The notes beneath the pieces are model-generated. The model had not been told where the DNA came from. It saw nothing but the letters and a program-made list of their open reading frames with translations, and made no database searches. Source: Oscillospiraceae bacterium (GTDB lineage: Bacteria > Bacillota_A > Clostridia > Oscillospirales > Oscillospiraceae). From it: a stretch of 18,523 nucleotides of DNA. The DNA is taken from assembly GCA_017411665.1 (NCBI GenBank), contig JAFQPT010000373.1, forward strand, positions 1-18,523, read 5' to 3'. The translations under genes were made by a program, and so were the position numbers. Below, piece after piece: positions 1 to 6,802 of this stretch (the first letter of the stretch is position 1; each line of letters begins with the position of its first letter).

Positions 1-2
1 AC

Positions 3-119
3 AGTGTCAACTCCGACCGTATGTTTGACATGTTTAGCCGATGTGATAAGGAAGGCCCCCGGCAGATCCTCGCTTATTATGCGAGGGCCCGCTTCGCTCG
101 CTTTGTGATGATTTCTTGA
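3..119 (+). CDS. possible 3' end of an upstream gene (very uncertain)
   Basis: This frame is open from the left edge to a TGA at 117-119, giving 38 codons with a plausible amino-acid mix and G/C-leaning third positions like the genes downstream. An internal ATG at 21 has no Shine-Dalgarno sequence, so if the frame is coding it would be the tail of a gene that begins outside the window. I recognise no family in it. The frame overlaps the inverted repeat at 68-86, so it may equally be chance openness in structured non-coding DNA. Confidence 0.2.
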   Translation, partial: SVNSDRMFDMFSRCDKEGPRQILAYYARARFARFVMIS

Positions 120-170
120 AATCGCGTCGGCAAAGCCGATAGAGCATTTCCGCAGAAATGCTCGCGATGA
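44..170. repeat. hairpin-rich intergenic element
   Basis: Several perfect inverted repeats are packed together: CCTCGC (68-73) with GCGAGG (81-86), TCGGC (127-131) with GCCGA (135-139), and GAGCATTTC (142-150) with GAAATGCTC (155-163). The last two hairpins are enclosed by ATCGCG (121-126) and CGCGAT (163-168), giving a branched fold. GCGAG (81-85) can also pair with CTCGC (97-101), so alternative folds exist. No U-tract follows, so it is not a standard terminator. It could be a palindromic repeat family, a structured RNA or the 3' region of an upstream transcript. Apart from this element and the open frame at 3-119, I see nothing else identifiable in 1-259. Confidence 0.45.
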
Positions 171-259
171 AACAATTTATCGGACGTTTGTTTCCGAAAC
201 AGTGTGACCGTGCTTCCATCGAATGTCAAAGGAATTGTGTGTACGAATTGAAAAAACAT

Positions 260-288
260 TTGACAAGACACCTGTCTGGGCGTATCAT
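260..288 (+). promoter_or_regulatory. sigma-A-type promoter of the aromatic operon
   Basis: A perfect -35 TTGACA (260-265) and a -10 TATCAT (283-288, one mismatch to TATAAT) are separated by exactly 17 bp. Transcription would begin near 295, only about ten bases before the Shine-Dalgarno sequence of the leader peptide. The attenuated transcript would therefore be about 170 nt. The position directly before the leader peptide and attenuator strengthens the call. Confidence 0.85.
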
Positions 289-315
289 AATTATATCCAT
301 TTAAAGGAGTAAAAT

Positions 316-396
316 ATGAAGTTCGTATCTTTTGCTTTTGCATATTTCTACTATTACTTTATGCAGAAAAAAGTAATAGCGATTTGTGCTGCATAA
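316..396 (+). CDS. Phe/Tyr-rich leader peptide of the aromatic operon
   Basis: This is a 26-codon open reading frame (ATG 316 to TAA 394-396) with a good Shine-Dalgarno AAAGGAG (303-309) six bases before the start. Residues 3-15 contain five Phe (positions 3, 6, 8, 11, 15) and four Tyr (10, 12, 13, 14). Codons 10-15 are an unbroken run Tyr-Phe-Tyr-Tyr-Tyr-Phe at 343-360, and there is no Trp codon. The peptide lies between the promoter and an intrinsic terminator ahead of aroF. This is the arrangement of leader peptides such as those of enterobacterial pheA, where ribosome stalling on scarce aminoacyl-tRNA senses the end product. I infer that it senses charged tRNA-Phe and tRNA-Tyr. The peptide itself probably has no other function. 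Confidence 0.88.
   Translation: MKFVSFAFAYFYYYFMQKKVIAICAA
351..379 (+). promoter_or_regulatory. attenuator hairpin 1 (pause / protector stem)
   Basis: CTATTACTTT (351-360) and AAAGTAATAG (370-379) form a perfect 10-bp stem with a 9-nt loop. The 5' arm is made of the last Tyr-Tyr-Tyr-Phe codons of the leader peptide, so a ribosome stalled there would block this stem. Its 3' arm ends where the antiterminator 5' arm starts (379). The loop bases ATGCAG (361-366) are also complementary to CTGCAT (389-394), which would mask part of the antiterminator when no ribosome intervenes. Confidence 0.7.
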
Positions 397-449
397 CCTA
401 CGGAGTTCAGGCGAATTAGAATCTTACCGAACCGTACAGCAGGAATCGC
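379..449 (+). promoter_or_regulatory. antiterminator (mutually exclusive with the terminator)
   Basis: GCGATTTGTGCTG (379-391) pairs with CAGCAGGAATCGC (437-449) through 11 Watson-Crick pairs and one G-U, with a single G-G mismatch. After a 7-nt bulge, TACGG (399-403) pairs with CCGTA (432-436). Together these occupy essentially the entire 5' arm and loop of the terminator at 430-458, so the two structures cannot coexist. The 5' arm lies about 20-30 nt past the Tyr/Phe run and is free when a ribosome stalls there. A ribosome at the leader stop codon (394-396) would cover it, favouring termination. The pairings are read from sequence; the regulatory logic is inference from known attenuators. 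Confidence 0.8.
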
Positions 450-468
450 TGTACGGTTTTTCGTTTTT
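430..468 (+). terminator. intrinsic terminator of the attenuator
   Basis: AACCGTACAGC (430-440) and GCTGTACGGTT (448-458) form a perfect 11-bp stem with a 7-nt loop, followed by two T-runs (457-461 and 464-468). It lies 14 bases before the aroF start and after the leader peptide, so it should stop transcription before the structural genes unless the antiterminator forms. Confidence 0.9.
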
Positions 469-482
469 CGGGAGGTAACAGT

Positions 483-1490
483 ATGATCGTTGTATTGAAA
501 CAGGGCGTTAGCGAAAAGCAAATCGAAAAACTCAGCGGCTGGCTGCGCGCAAAAGGCGTAGAGCCCGATATTTCCCGCGGTACCGATGTGACCATCATGG
601 GTTTGGTGGGTGATGTCAGCAAAATCGACACTGAGCTCATCGAAGCATTGGACATGGTACAGTCTGTCAAGCGGGTTTCCGAGCCCTTCAAGCAGGCAAA
701 TCGCAAGTTCCACCCCGATGACACGGTGGTTACCGTGACCGAGAATGTCAAAATCGGCGGCGGCCATTTTGCCATCATGGCAGGGCCCTGCTCTGTGGAA
801 TCCGAAGAACAGATTATCTACTGCGCTGAACGTGTGAAGGCGGCAGGGGCCAAAATCCTCCGCGGCGGGGCCTTCAAGCCCAGAACCTCTCCCTACGCAT
901 TCCAGGGCATGGGTGCAGAGGGAATCCGTCTGCTGCTGGAGGCAAAGGCGGCTACAGGTCTGCCTATTGTCACCGAGCTTATGGACAGCAAGCATCTGGA
1001 TTTGTTTGCAGATATCGACGTCATCCAAATCGGTGCCCGCAATATGCAGAACTTTGAGCTGTTGAAGGAAGTGGGCCGCTGTCAAAAGCCCATTCTGCTC
1101 AAGCGCGGTCTGGCAAATACTTTGCAGGAATGGCTTATGAGTGCGGAATACATCATGTCCGAGGGCAACCACAATGTGATTTTGTGTGAGCGCGGCATCC
1201 GCACCTACGAGACCTACACCCGCAATACCCTCGATCTGTCCGCTGTGCCGGCGGTACATGAACTGAGCCATCTGCCTGTAATCGTTGACCCCAGTCACGC
1301 TACGGGACGCAGCGGGATGGTGCATCCCATGGCAATGGGCGCTGTGGCAGTGGGTGCCGACGGACTGATGATTGAAGTACACAACGATCCTCCCCGTGCC
1401 AAGTGTGACGGCGCACAGTCTGTTACCCCCGATGCATTTGACAAGCTGGCTGCTGATGTGATGCGCCTGCGTGCAGCTGTGAAAGGATGA
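483..1490 (+). CDS. aroF: 3-deoxy-7-phosphoheptulonate synthase (DAHP synthase, AroF / type I-beta)
   Basis: It condenses phosphoenolpyruvate and erythrose 4-phosphate to DAHP, the first shikimate-pathway step, in the cytosol. The 335-aa protein has an N-terminal ferredoxin/ACT-like domain (about residues 1-70), as in the Thermotoga-type enzyme where it mediates feedback inhibition. A TIM-barrel catalytic domain follows from about residue 90. Visible motifs are the metal-ligand Cys103 in MAGPCSVES, KPRTSPY (132-138), QIGARNMQN, LLKRG, the ERGIRTYE segment and VDPSHATGR. The ATG follows GGGAGGT (470-476) at a good spacing, just after the attenuator terminator. It is the first structural gene of the operon, so leader control would set flux into the whole pathway. 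Which amino acid inhibits it allosterically cannot be read from sequence. Confidence 0.96.
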   Translation: MIVVLKQGVSEKQIEKLSGWLRAKGVEPDISRGTDVTIMGLVGDVSKIDTELIEALDMVQSVKRVSEPFKQANRKFHPDDTVVTVTENVKIGGGHFAIMAGPCSVESEEQIIYCAERVKAAGAKILRGGAFKPRTSPYAFQGMGAEGIRLLLEAKAATGLPIVTELMDSKHLDLFADIDVIQIGARNMQNFELLKEVGRCQKPILLKRGLANTLQEWLMSAEYIMSEGNHNVILCERGIRTYETYTRNTLDLSAVPAVHELSHLPVIVDPSHATGRSGMVHPMAMGAVAVGADGLMIEVHNDPPRAKCDGAQSVTPDAFDKLAADVMRLRAAVKG

Positions 1491-1495
1491 GAGAC

Positions 1496-2359
1496 ATGAG
1501 CGAACAAAAACTGACAGTCGGTATCGTCGGTCTGGGTCTCATGGGCGGCAGCTTTGCAAAAGCCTACCATGAAGCGGGGCATCGTGTATTGGCATTTAAC
1601 CGCAGCCGTGATACACTGGATATAGCGATGATGAACGGGGTTGCCGACGATGAGCTGAATGAAGAAACCATCGCGCAGTGCGATTTGATTATCATTGCCC
1701 TGTACCCACAGGCGACCATCGAATACCTGCAGCGCATGGCACCCTATATTGCCACCCACACTGTGGTCATCGACACCTGCGGCGTCAAGCGCAAGGTGTG
1801 TGAGGCGTGCTTCCCCATTGCGGAGCAGTACGGCTTCACCTTCGTGGGCGGTCATCCCATGGCAGGCACCCAATTCTCCGGCTACAAATACAGCCGCGCC
1901 ACTATGTACAAGGATGCGGCCATGATTATTGTGCCCCATCGGTTTGACAGCATCGAGTTTTTCGACGAGGTCAAGTCTCTGCTGGCTCCCTGTCGATTCG
2001 GGCGCATGACCATTACCACGGCAGAAAATCATGACCGCATGATTGCCTTCTCCTCTCAGATGGCGCACGTGGTGTCCAATGCTTTTGTGAAAAGCCCCTC
2101 TGCCAGAGAGCACAAGGGCTATTCTGCAGGCAGCTACAAGGATATGACCCGTGTTGCATGGCTGAATGAGACCATGTGGGCGGAACTGTTTCTGGAAAAC
2201 AAAGACTTCCTGCTGCAGGAGCTGGACGTACTGATGGACAACCTCAGTCAGTACCGCGCTGCTCTGGCAGAGGAAGATGAACCGAAAATGAAGGCTCTTC
2301 TCAAGGAAGGCCGACTCATTAAAGAAGAGGTGGACAAGGTTGACTACCGTTCCCGTTAA
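1496..2359 (+). CDS. tyrA: prephenate dehydrogenase (TyrA)
   Basis: It oxidatively decarboxylates prephenate to 4-hydroxyphenylpyruvate with NAD(P)+, the committed step to tyrosine. The N-terminal Rossmann fold has GLGLMG (12-17), VIDTCGVK follows, and HPMAGT carries the conserved family His (120). The helical C-terminal dimerisation region contains the AENHDRMIAFSSQMAHV segment, SAGSYKDMTRVA and NETMWAELFLENKD. At 287 aa it has no fused chorismate mutase and no C-terminal ACT domain, so feedback control by Tyr, if any, acts differently. I chose ATG 1496 because AAAGGA (1482-1487) is 8 bases upstream. An ATG at 1487 gives three more residues and overlaps the aroF stop, but it abuts that same purine tract. 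The 3' end overlaps aroB by 20 bases, suggesting translational coupling. Confidence 0.95.
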   Translation: MSEQKLTVGIVGLGLMGGSFAKAYHEAGHRVLAFNRSRDTLDIAMMNGVADDELNEETIAQCDLIIIALYPQATIEYLQRMAPYIATHTVVIDTCGVKRKVCEACFPIAEQYGFTFVGGHPMAGTQFSGYKYSRATMYKDAAMIIVPHRFDSIEFFDEVKSLLAPCRFGRMTITTAENHDRMIAFSSQMAHVVSNAFVKSPSAREHKGYSAGSYKDMTRVAWLNETMWAELFLENKDFLLQELDVLMDNLSQYRAALAEEDEPKMKALLKEGRLIKEEVDKVDYRSR

Positions 2360-3407
2360 AGCATCAAAAACATACAACATCCACATCGGCACAGGTCTGA
2401 TGGATAAGGCAGGGGAATATCTCCGCACGGTTACCAAGGGCGACAGCATTATGCTGGTCAGCGGTGACATTGTCTCCGAGCTTCATGCATCCCGTGTCCG
2501 CAGGGCGCTGGAGGGAGCAGGATATCAGGTGTTTCAATTTGTGTATCCCCACGGGGAGCAGAGCAAGACCCCCGAAACCTACTTTGCCCTGCTGAACGCT
2601 TTGGCGGAGGCGGGAATCACCCGCAGCGACACCATTGTGGCACTGGGTGGCGGGGTCACGGGCGACCTTGCAGGCTTTGCGGCTGCTACCTATCAGCGCG
2701 GCATTTGCTATGTCCAGATGCCCACCACACTGCTGGCAGCGGTGGATTCCTCTGTTGGCGGAAAGACCGCCATCGACCTGCCTGCGGGGAAGAATCTGGC
2801 AGGAGCATTTTATCAGCCTGCCATGGTGTTGTGCGATTTGGACGCATTGGCAACCCTCCCCGAGGATGTATTCACAGACGGCTGCGCGGAAGTCATCAAA
2901 TACGGTGTCATTTGGGACGAAGCGCTGTTTGAGCAGCTGCGCAGCGGCATTAAAGCGAATTTGGAGCAGGTTATTGCACGCTGCGTGACCATCAAAGCGG
3001 AAGTGGTGGGTAAAGACGAATTTGACAACGGGCTCCGCGGCATTTTGAACTTCGGACATACTGTCGGTCATGCAGTGGAAAAGTGCTCCGACTTCGGTGT
3101 TTCCCACGGCAGTGCCGTTGCCATCGGGATGGTAATCGTCAGCAAGGCGGCAGCTCTGGCGGGGATCTGCGACGGCAGCGTATTTGACCGTGTACTGGCA
3201 CTGGTGAGTGCTTACGGACTGCCCACGAAAACAAACTTTGAACCCGATGCATTGCTGCAGGCAATGCTTTCCGATAAAAAGCGTGCAGGTGCGAAGATTT
3301 CCTTGATTATTCCCAAGAAAATCGGCGCGGTACGCATTGAAAAAATGGGACTGGAGGAGATGGACAAGCTCCTGCGTCCCGCACTGGAGGGACAGACATG
3401 GAAGTGA
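2340..3407 (+). CDS. aroB: 3-dehydroquinate synthase (AroB)
   Basis: It converts DAHP to 3-dehydroquinate, using NAD+ and a divalent metal. The 355-aa length is usual for the family. Visible features are the nucleotide-binding segment ALGGGVTGDLAGFAAATYQRG (split here at residues 101-121), PTTLLAAVDSSVGGKTAID, KNLAGAFYQP, and likely metal ligands Glu184 (GCAEVIKYG), His240 (LNFGHTVGHAVE) and His256 (HGSAVAIGM). The start is a TTG at 2340, inside tyrA, with AGAGG (2326-2330) 9 bases upstream. The first in-frame ATG (at residue 21) would lose the start of the N-terminal nucleotide-binding domain, so TTG is preferred. The non-AUG start may lower or couple its translation. It overlaps aroA by 10 bases. 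Confidence 0.95.
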   Translation: MTTVPVKASKTYNIHIGTGLMDKAGEYLRTVTKGDSIMLVSGDIVSELHASRVRRALEGAGYQVFQFVYPHGEQSKTPETYFALLNALAEAGITRSDTIVALGGGVTGDLAGFAAATYQRGICYVQMPTTLLAAVDSSVGGKTAIDLPAGKNLAGAFYQPAMVLCDLDALATLPEDVFTDGCAEVIKYGVIWDEALFEQLRSGIKANLEQVIARCVTIKAEVVGKDEFDNGLRGILNFGHTVGHAVEKCSDFGVSHGSAVAIGMVIVSKAAALAGICDGSVFDRVLALVSAYGLPTKTNFEPDALLQAMLSDKKRAGAKISLIIPKKIGAVRIEKMGLEEMDKLLRPALEGQTWK

Positions 3408-4654
3408 AAATCATTCCTCACGGGCTGCAAGGCACCATCACGCCTCCTCCCTCCAAAAGTCAGGCCCATCGCTTGATTATTGCGGCCGCCCTCAGTGAGG
3501 GAGACTGCATCATTTCCAACGTGGCCTTTTCCAAGGACATACTGGCAACGCTGGATGCCATGAAGCAGCTGGGCGCACGCTGGGAAAAGCGTGATGATCA
3601 CTGTATTCTGGTGAAGGGTGTGCGCAGCGGTGCACCGATTCTCGCAGAAGACGGTCTGCCCCACATCGACTGCGGAGAAAGCGGATCTACCCTTCGTTTT
3701 CTGATTCCCATTGCGTTGGCAGTGGCAGGCGGCGGTGTGTTCACCGGCCGCGGCAGACTGATGGAACGACCTCAGAAGCCCTATTTTGATCTGTTCGATG
3801 AAAAGGGCATTGCATATGCACAGGAAAATGGTGAACTGATGGTCAGAGGACAGCTGAAAAGCGGACCATATGCTCTTGCAGGGGATGTTTCCAGCCAGTT
3901 TTTCACAGGTTTGCTGTATGCCCTGTCTCTGTCAGAGGGCGAGAGCATCATTCAGTCCACTACGACTCTGGAAAGCCGCAGTTATATCGACATGACCATT
4001 GATGCATTGCGGGAATTTGGTGTTGCCGTTGCGGAAGTTGAGGGCGAATACCCCGCATTTTGCGTCAAAGGCGGTCAGCGGTATTGTGCCCGCGACTGCA
4101 GTGTGGAAGCCGACTGGTCGCAGGCGGGCTTCTACTATGCCGCCAAGGGCATCGGCAATGAGATTGAAATGACAGGCATGAATGCATATTCCGTGCAAGG
4201 GGATATGAAAATTGTGCCTTACTATTTAAAAATGCTGCAGAGCGGGGATGTGGAGCTGGATGTATCCGACTGCCCCGATTTGGTACCGCCGCTGGCGGTG
4301 CAGGCAGCACTGCGGGGGAAGGGCAACATCACCCGCATCGTCAACGCAGCACGACTGCGTATCAAGGAATCCGACCGTCTGACGGCGGTCACTACGGTGC
4401 TGAATGCACTGGGCGCACACATTGAAGAGCTCCCCGACGGACTGGTGATTTACGGCAGGGATGCATTGGAAGGCGGCGTTACCGTTGATCCCTTCAACGA
4501 CCATCGCATTGCCATGATGACTGCCATGGCAGCCACTCGCTGCCGCCGGCCTGTTACGGTTTTGAATGCAGAGTGTGTGCAAAAGTCCTATCCCGATTTC
4601 TGGGAGGACTATGAAAGACTGGGCGGAGCAATCCGCAGGGAGGCAGAAGTATGA
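3398..4654 (+). CDS. aroA: 3-phosphoshikimate 1-carboxyvinyltransferase (EPSP synthase, AroA)
   Basis: It transfers the enolpyruvyl group of phosphoenolpyruvate to shikimate 3-phosphate. The 418-aa protein shows the two-domain EPSPS pattern: PPSKSQAHRL near the N-terminus (Lys20, Ser21, Arg25), DCGESGSTLRFLIP (91-104), GRGRLMERP, SSQFFTGLL, DWSQAGFYYA, RLRIKESDRL, the DPFNDHRIAM hinge motif, and QKSYPDFWEDYERLGG at the C-terminus. The ATG lies 8 bases after GGAGGGA inside the end of aroB, and its stop overlaps the aroC start as ATGA. The substrate-loop motif differs from the LGNAGTATR form of enterobacterial class I enzymes. I would not predict glyphosate behaviour from that alone. Confidence 0.96.
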   Translation: MEVKIIPHGLQGTITPPPSKSQAHRLIIAAALSEGDCIISNVAFSKDILATLDAMKQLGARWEKRDDHCILVKGVRSGAPILAEDGLPHIDCGESGSTLRFLIPIALAVAGGGVFTGRGRLMERPQKPYFDLFDEKGIAYAQENGELMVRGQLKSGPYALAGDVSSQFFTGLLYALSLSEGESIIQSTTTLESRSYIDMTIDALREFGVAVAEVEGEYPAFCVKGGQRYCARDCSVEADWSQAGFYYAAKGIGNEIEMTGMNAYSVQGDMKIVPYYLKMLQSGDVELDVSDCPDLVPPLAVQAALRGKGNITRIVNAARLRIKESDRLTAVTTVLNALGAHIEELPDGLVIYGRDALEGGVTVDPFNDHRIAMMTAMAATRCRRPVTVLNAECVQKSYPDFWEDYERLGGAIRREAEV

Positions 4655-5631
4655 TCAGCTATACGATTTTCGGTGAGTCTCACGGCCCTGCCATCGGCGT
4701 GGTCATCACAGGACTGCCCTCAGGTCTGGCACTGGATATGGATGCGGTTGCAGCGGAAATGGCGCGCCGTGCACCCGGACAGGACAAGACCTCCACTCCC
4801 CGCAAGGAAAAAGATGCGGTAGAGATTCTGTCGGGCTTGTTTGAAGGCATAACCACAGGCACCCCATTGTGCGGTGTCATATATAATACGGATACCCGCA
4901 GCAAGGATTATTCCAAGCTGAAGGATCTGCCCAGACCCTCCCACGCGGATTACACGGCCTCTATCCGTTACGGCGGATACAGCGACTACCGCGGCGGCGG
5001 TCACTTCTCCGGCAGACTGACGGCTCCGCTGGTGTTTGCAGGTGCGGTGGCAAAGCAGCTGCTGGCGCAGCAGGGCATCGAAATTGCAAGCGGTATTTCT
5101 GTACTGGGCGGGGTGAAAGACCCTACGGCGGAACAGATTGAGGAAATCATTCTGGCAGCCAAGGCAGACTGTGACAGTGTGGGAGGAGCAATTAGCTGCA
5201 GCGTCAGCGGGGTGCCCGCAGGCTTCGGCAGCCCCGATTTGGGCGAGAATGCGGAAGGCATTTTTGCCAAGCACCTGTTTGCGGTGCCGGGCGTGAAGGG
5301 CATCGAATTCGGTGCGGGCTTTGCTTTTGCCTCCATGCGGGGCAGCGAGGCCAACGATCCCTTCTGCATGGAGGGGGACACCGTCAAAACGGCTACCAAT
5401 CACGCAGGCGGCATCAACGGCGGCATCACCAACGGCATGCCCTTGACCTTCCGTGTGGCTATGCGCCCCACACCCTCCATCGCAAAGCAGCAGCAGACTG
5501 TGAGTCTGTCGGCAAAGACCAATGAAACCCTTGTGATTGAAGGTCGCCATGACCCCTGCATTGTCAAGCGTGCCCTGCCTGTCATTGAAGCGGCGGCGGC
5601 TCTGGCGGTATGTGAACTGATGAATATCTAA
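4651..5631 (+). CDS. aroC: chorismate synthase (AroC)
   Basis: It removes phosphate from EPSP to give chorismate, with reduced FMN as cofactor, and provides the branch-point metabolite for the two downstream enzymes encoded in the same operon. The FGESHG signature at residues 7-12 supplies the family's first active-site His (11). RPSHADYT and the RYGGYSDYRGGG segment (106-117) follow, with GHFSGR where many family members have GRSSAR. MRPTPSI and a GRHDPC near the C-terminus are also typical. At 326 aa it is shorter than the enterobacterial enzyme (about 360 aa), mainly by lacking C-terminal sequence. The ATG overlaps the aroA stop (ATGA), so the two are probably translationally coupled. Confidence 0.95.
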   Translation: MISYTIFGESHGPAIGVVITGLPSGLALDMDAVAAEMARRAPGQDKTSTPRKEKDAVEILSGLFEGITTGTPLCGVIYNTDTRSKDYSKLKDLPRPSHADYTASIRYGGYSDYRGGGHFSGRLTAPLVFAGAVAKQLLAQQGIEIASGISVLGGVKDPTAEQIEEIILAAKADCDSVGGAISCSVSGVPAGFGSPDLGENAEGIFAKHLFAVPGVKGIEFGAGFAFASMRGSEANDPFCMEGDTVKTATNHAGGINGGITNGMPLTFRVAMRPTPSIAKQQQTVSLSAKTNETLVIEGRHDPCIVKRALPVIEAAAALAVCELMNI

Positions 5632-5646
5632 ACGGAGTGGAACACT

Positions 5647-6792
5647 ATGAAAGATATTACCGAACTGAGAGCGGAAATCGATGTTGTGGACAGACAAATC
5701 ATGGAGCTGTTCCGTCAGCGCATGGAAATTTCCGAGGGGGTTGCCGCCTATAAGCAGGCAGTGGGCAAGCCCATTTATGACCCCGAGCGGGAACGCCAGA
5801 AGCTGGTGAAAATTGCCAAGGAGGCAGGCCCCGACTTGCGCACAGGGGCAATCATGCTGTTTTCCACATTGTTTGAGCTGAGCAGCGCACACCAGATGAA
5901 GGCAATGGGCAAGCACACCGACTTGTCTGACCGCGTGGCAGATGCCGTGTCCAACGGGCCGCTGCGTTTCCCCGAATACCCCAGTGTGGCCTGCCAGGGT
6001 GTGGCAGGGGCATACTCCCAGATTGCCTGCACCAAGCTGTTCCGCATGCCCGATATCAGCTATTTCCCCTCCTTTGAGGATGTGTTCGATGCCATCGAAA
6101 ACGGACTGTGCGAATATGGTGTACTGCCTGTTGAAAACAGTACCGCAGGCATCGTCAATAAGATTTACGACCTGCTGGTGCAGCACAATTGCTACATTGT
6201 CCGAAGTGTCCGTTTGAAAATCGACCACTGTCTGCTGGTAAAGCCCGGCACCCGTCTGGAGGATATTAAGGAGATCTATTCCCACGAGCAGGCAATCAAC
6301 CAGTGCGCAGGCTTCCTCAAGGGATTGCCCGGTGTGAAGGTTACTGTGAAGCCTAACACCGCTATGGCTGCCAAAATGGTGGCACGCTCTGAGCGCAATG
6401 ATGTGGCGGCACTGTCCTCCATTTCCTGTGCCCAGCTGTACGGACTGGAATGTCTGAAGGCAAGCGTACAGGATAAGGGCAATAATTACACCCGATTCAT
6501 CTGCATCTCCAAGGAACTGGAGATTTTCCCCGGTGCGGACCGCACCAGTATCATGTGTGTGGTACACCACCGTCCCGGCTCTCTGGTAAAGGTGCTCAGC
6601 CGCTTCTCCGCGCTGGGTCTGAATCTGCAGAAGCTGGAAAGCCGTCCGATTCCGGACAGCGATTTTAACTTTATGATGTTTATGGACTTTGATGCGCCTA
6701 TGTACTCCGAGGAATTGGTACAAATCCTCACAGAGCTGGAAAGCCTGTGTGAACGATTCCAGTATCTGGGCAGCTATCATGAAGTAGTATGA
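5647..6792 (+). CDS. pheA: bifunctional chorismate mutase / prephenate dehydratase (PheA, P-protein)
   Basis: It turns chorismate into prephenate and then phenylpyruvate, the precursor of phenylalanine. Residues 1-85 form an AroQ-class chorismate mutase helix bundle (LRAEIDVVDRQIMELFRQRM, with the K-P-I-YDPERE segment). Residues 112-286 are the prephenate dehydratase domain (GVAGAYS, FPSFEDVFDAIENG, PVENSTAG, SHEQAINQC and the catalytic NYTRF). Residues 300-381 are an ACT domain with RPGSLVK and ESRP (331-334), the phenylalanine-binding motif of the family, so allosteric inhibition by Phe is expected. CGGAG (5633-5637) precedes the ATG by 9 bases. Its mutase probably also supplies prephenate to TyrA, since TyrA has no mutase domain. 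Confidence 0.96.
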   Translation: MKDITELRAEIDVVDRQIMELFRQRMEISEGVAAYKQAVGKPIYDPERERQKLVKIAKEAGPDLRTGAIMLFSTLFELSSAHQMKAMGKHTDLSDRVADAVSNGPLRFPEYPSVACQGVAGAYSQIACTKLFRMPDISYFPSFEDVFDAIENGLCEYGVLPVENSTAGIVNKIYDLLVQHNCYIVRSVRLKIDHCLLVKPGTRLEDIKEIYSHEQAINQCAGFLKGLPGVKVTVKPNTAMAAKMVARSERNDVAALSSISCAQLYGLECLKASVQDKGNNYTRFICISKELEIFPGADRTSIMCVVHHRPGSLVKVLSRFSALGLNLQKLESRPIPDSDFNFMMFMDFDAPMYSEELVQILTELESLCERFQYLGSYHEVV

Positions 6793-6802
6793 GGTGAAGC
6801 GT

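Noticed and set aside
25..53. A TTGACA at 25-30 as a possible second promoter
   Set aside because: No acceptable -10 at 16-18 bp spacing; the best hexamer is TAAGGA. The promoter at 260-288 is far better.
34..343. Minus-strand open frames through the left intergenic region and leader
   Set aside because: No ribosome binding sites or recognisable domains; they cross the branched hairpins and the operon promoter and look like chance frames.
295..480. T-box riboswitch as the regulator of the operon
   Set aside because: No T-box sequence (GGTGGNACCGCG type) or Stem I features are visible; the aromatic leader peptide and mutually exclusive stems explain the region better.
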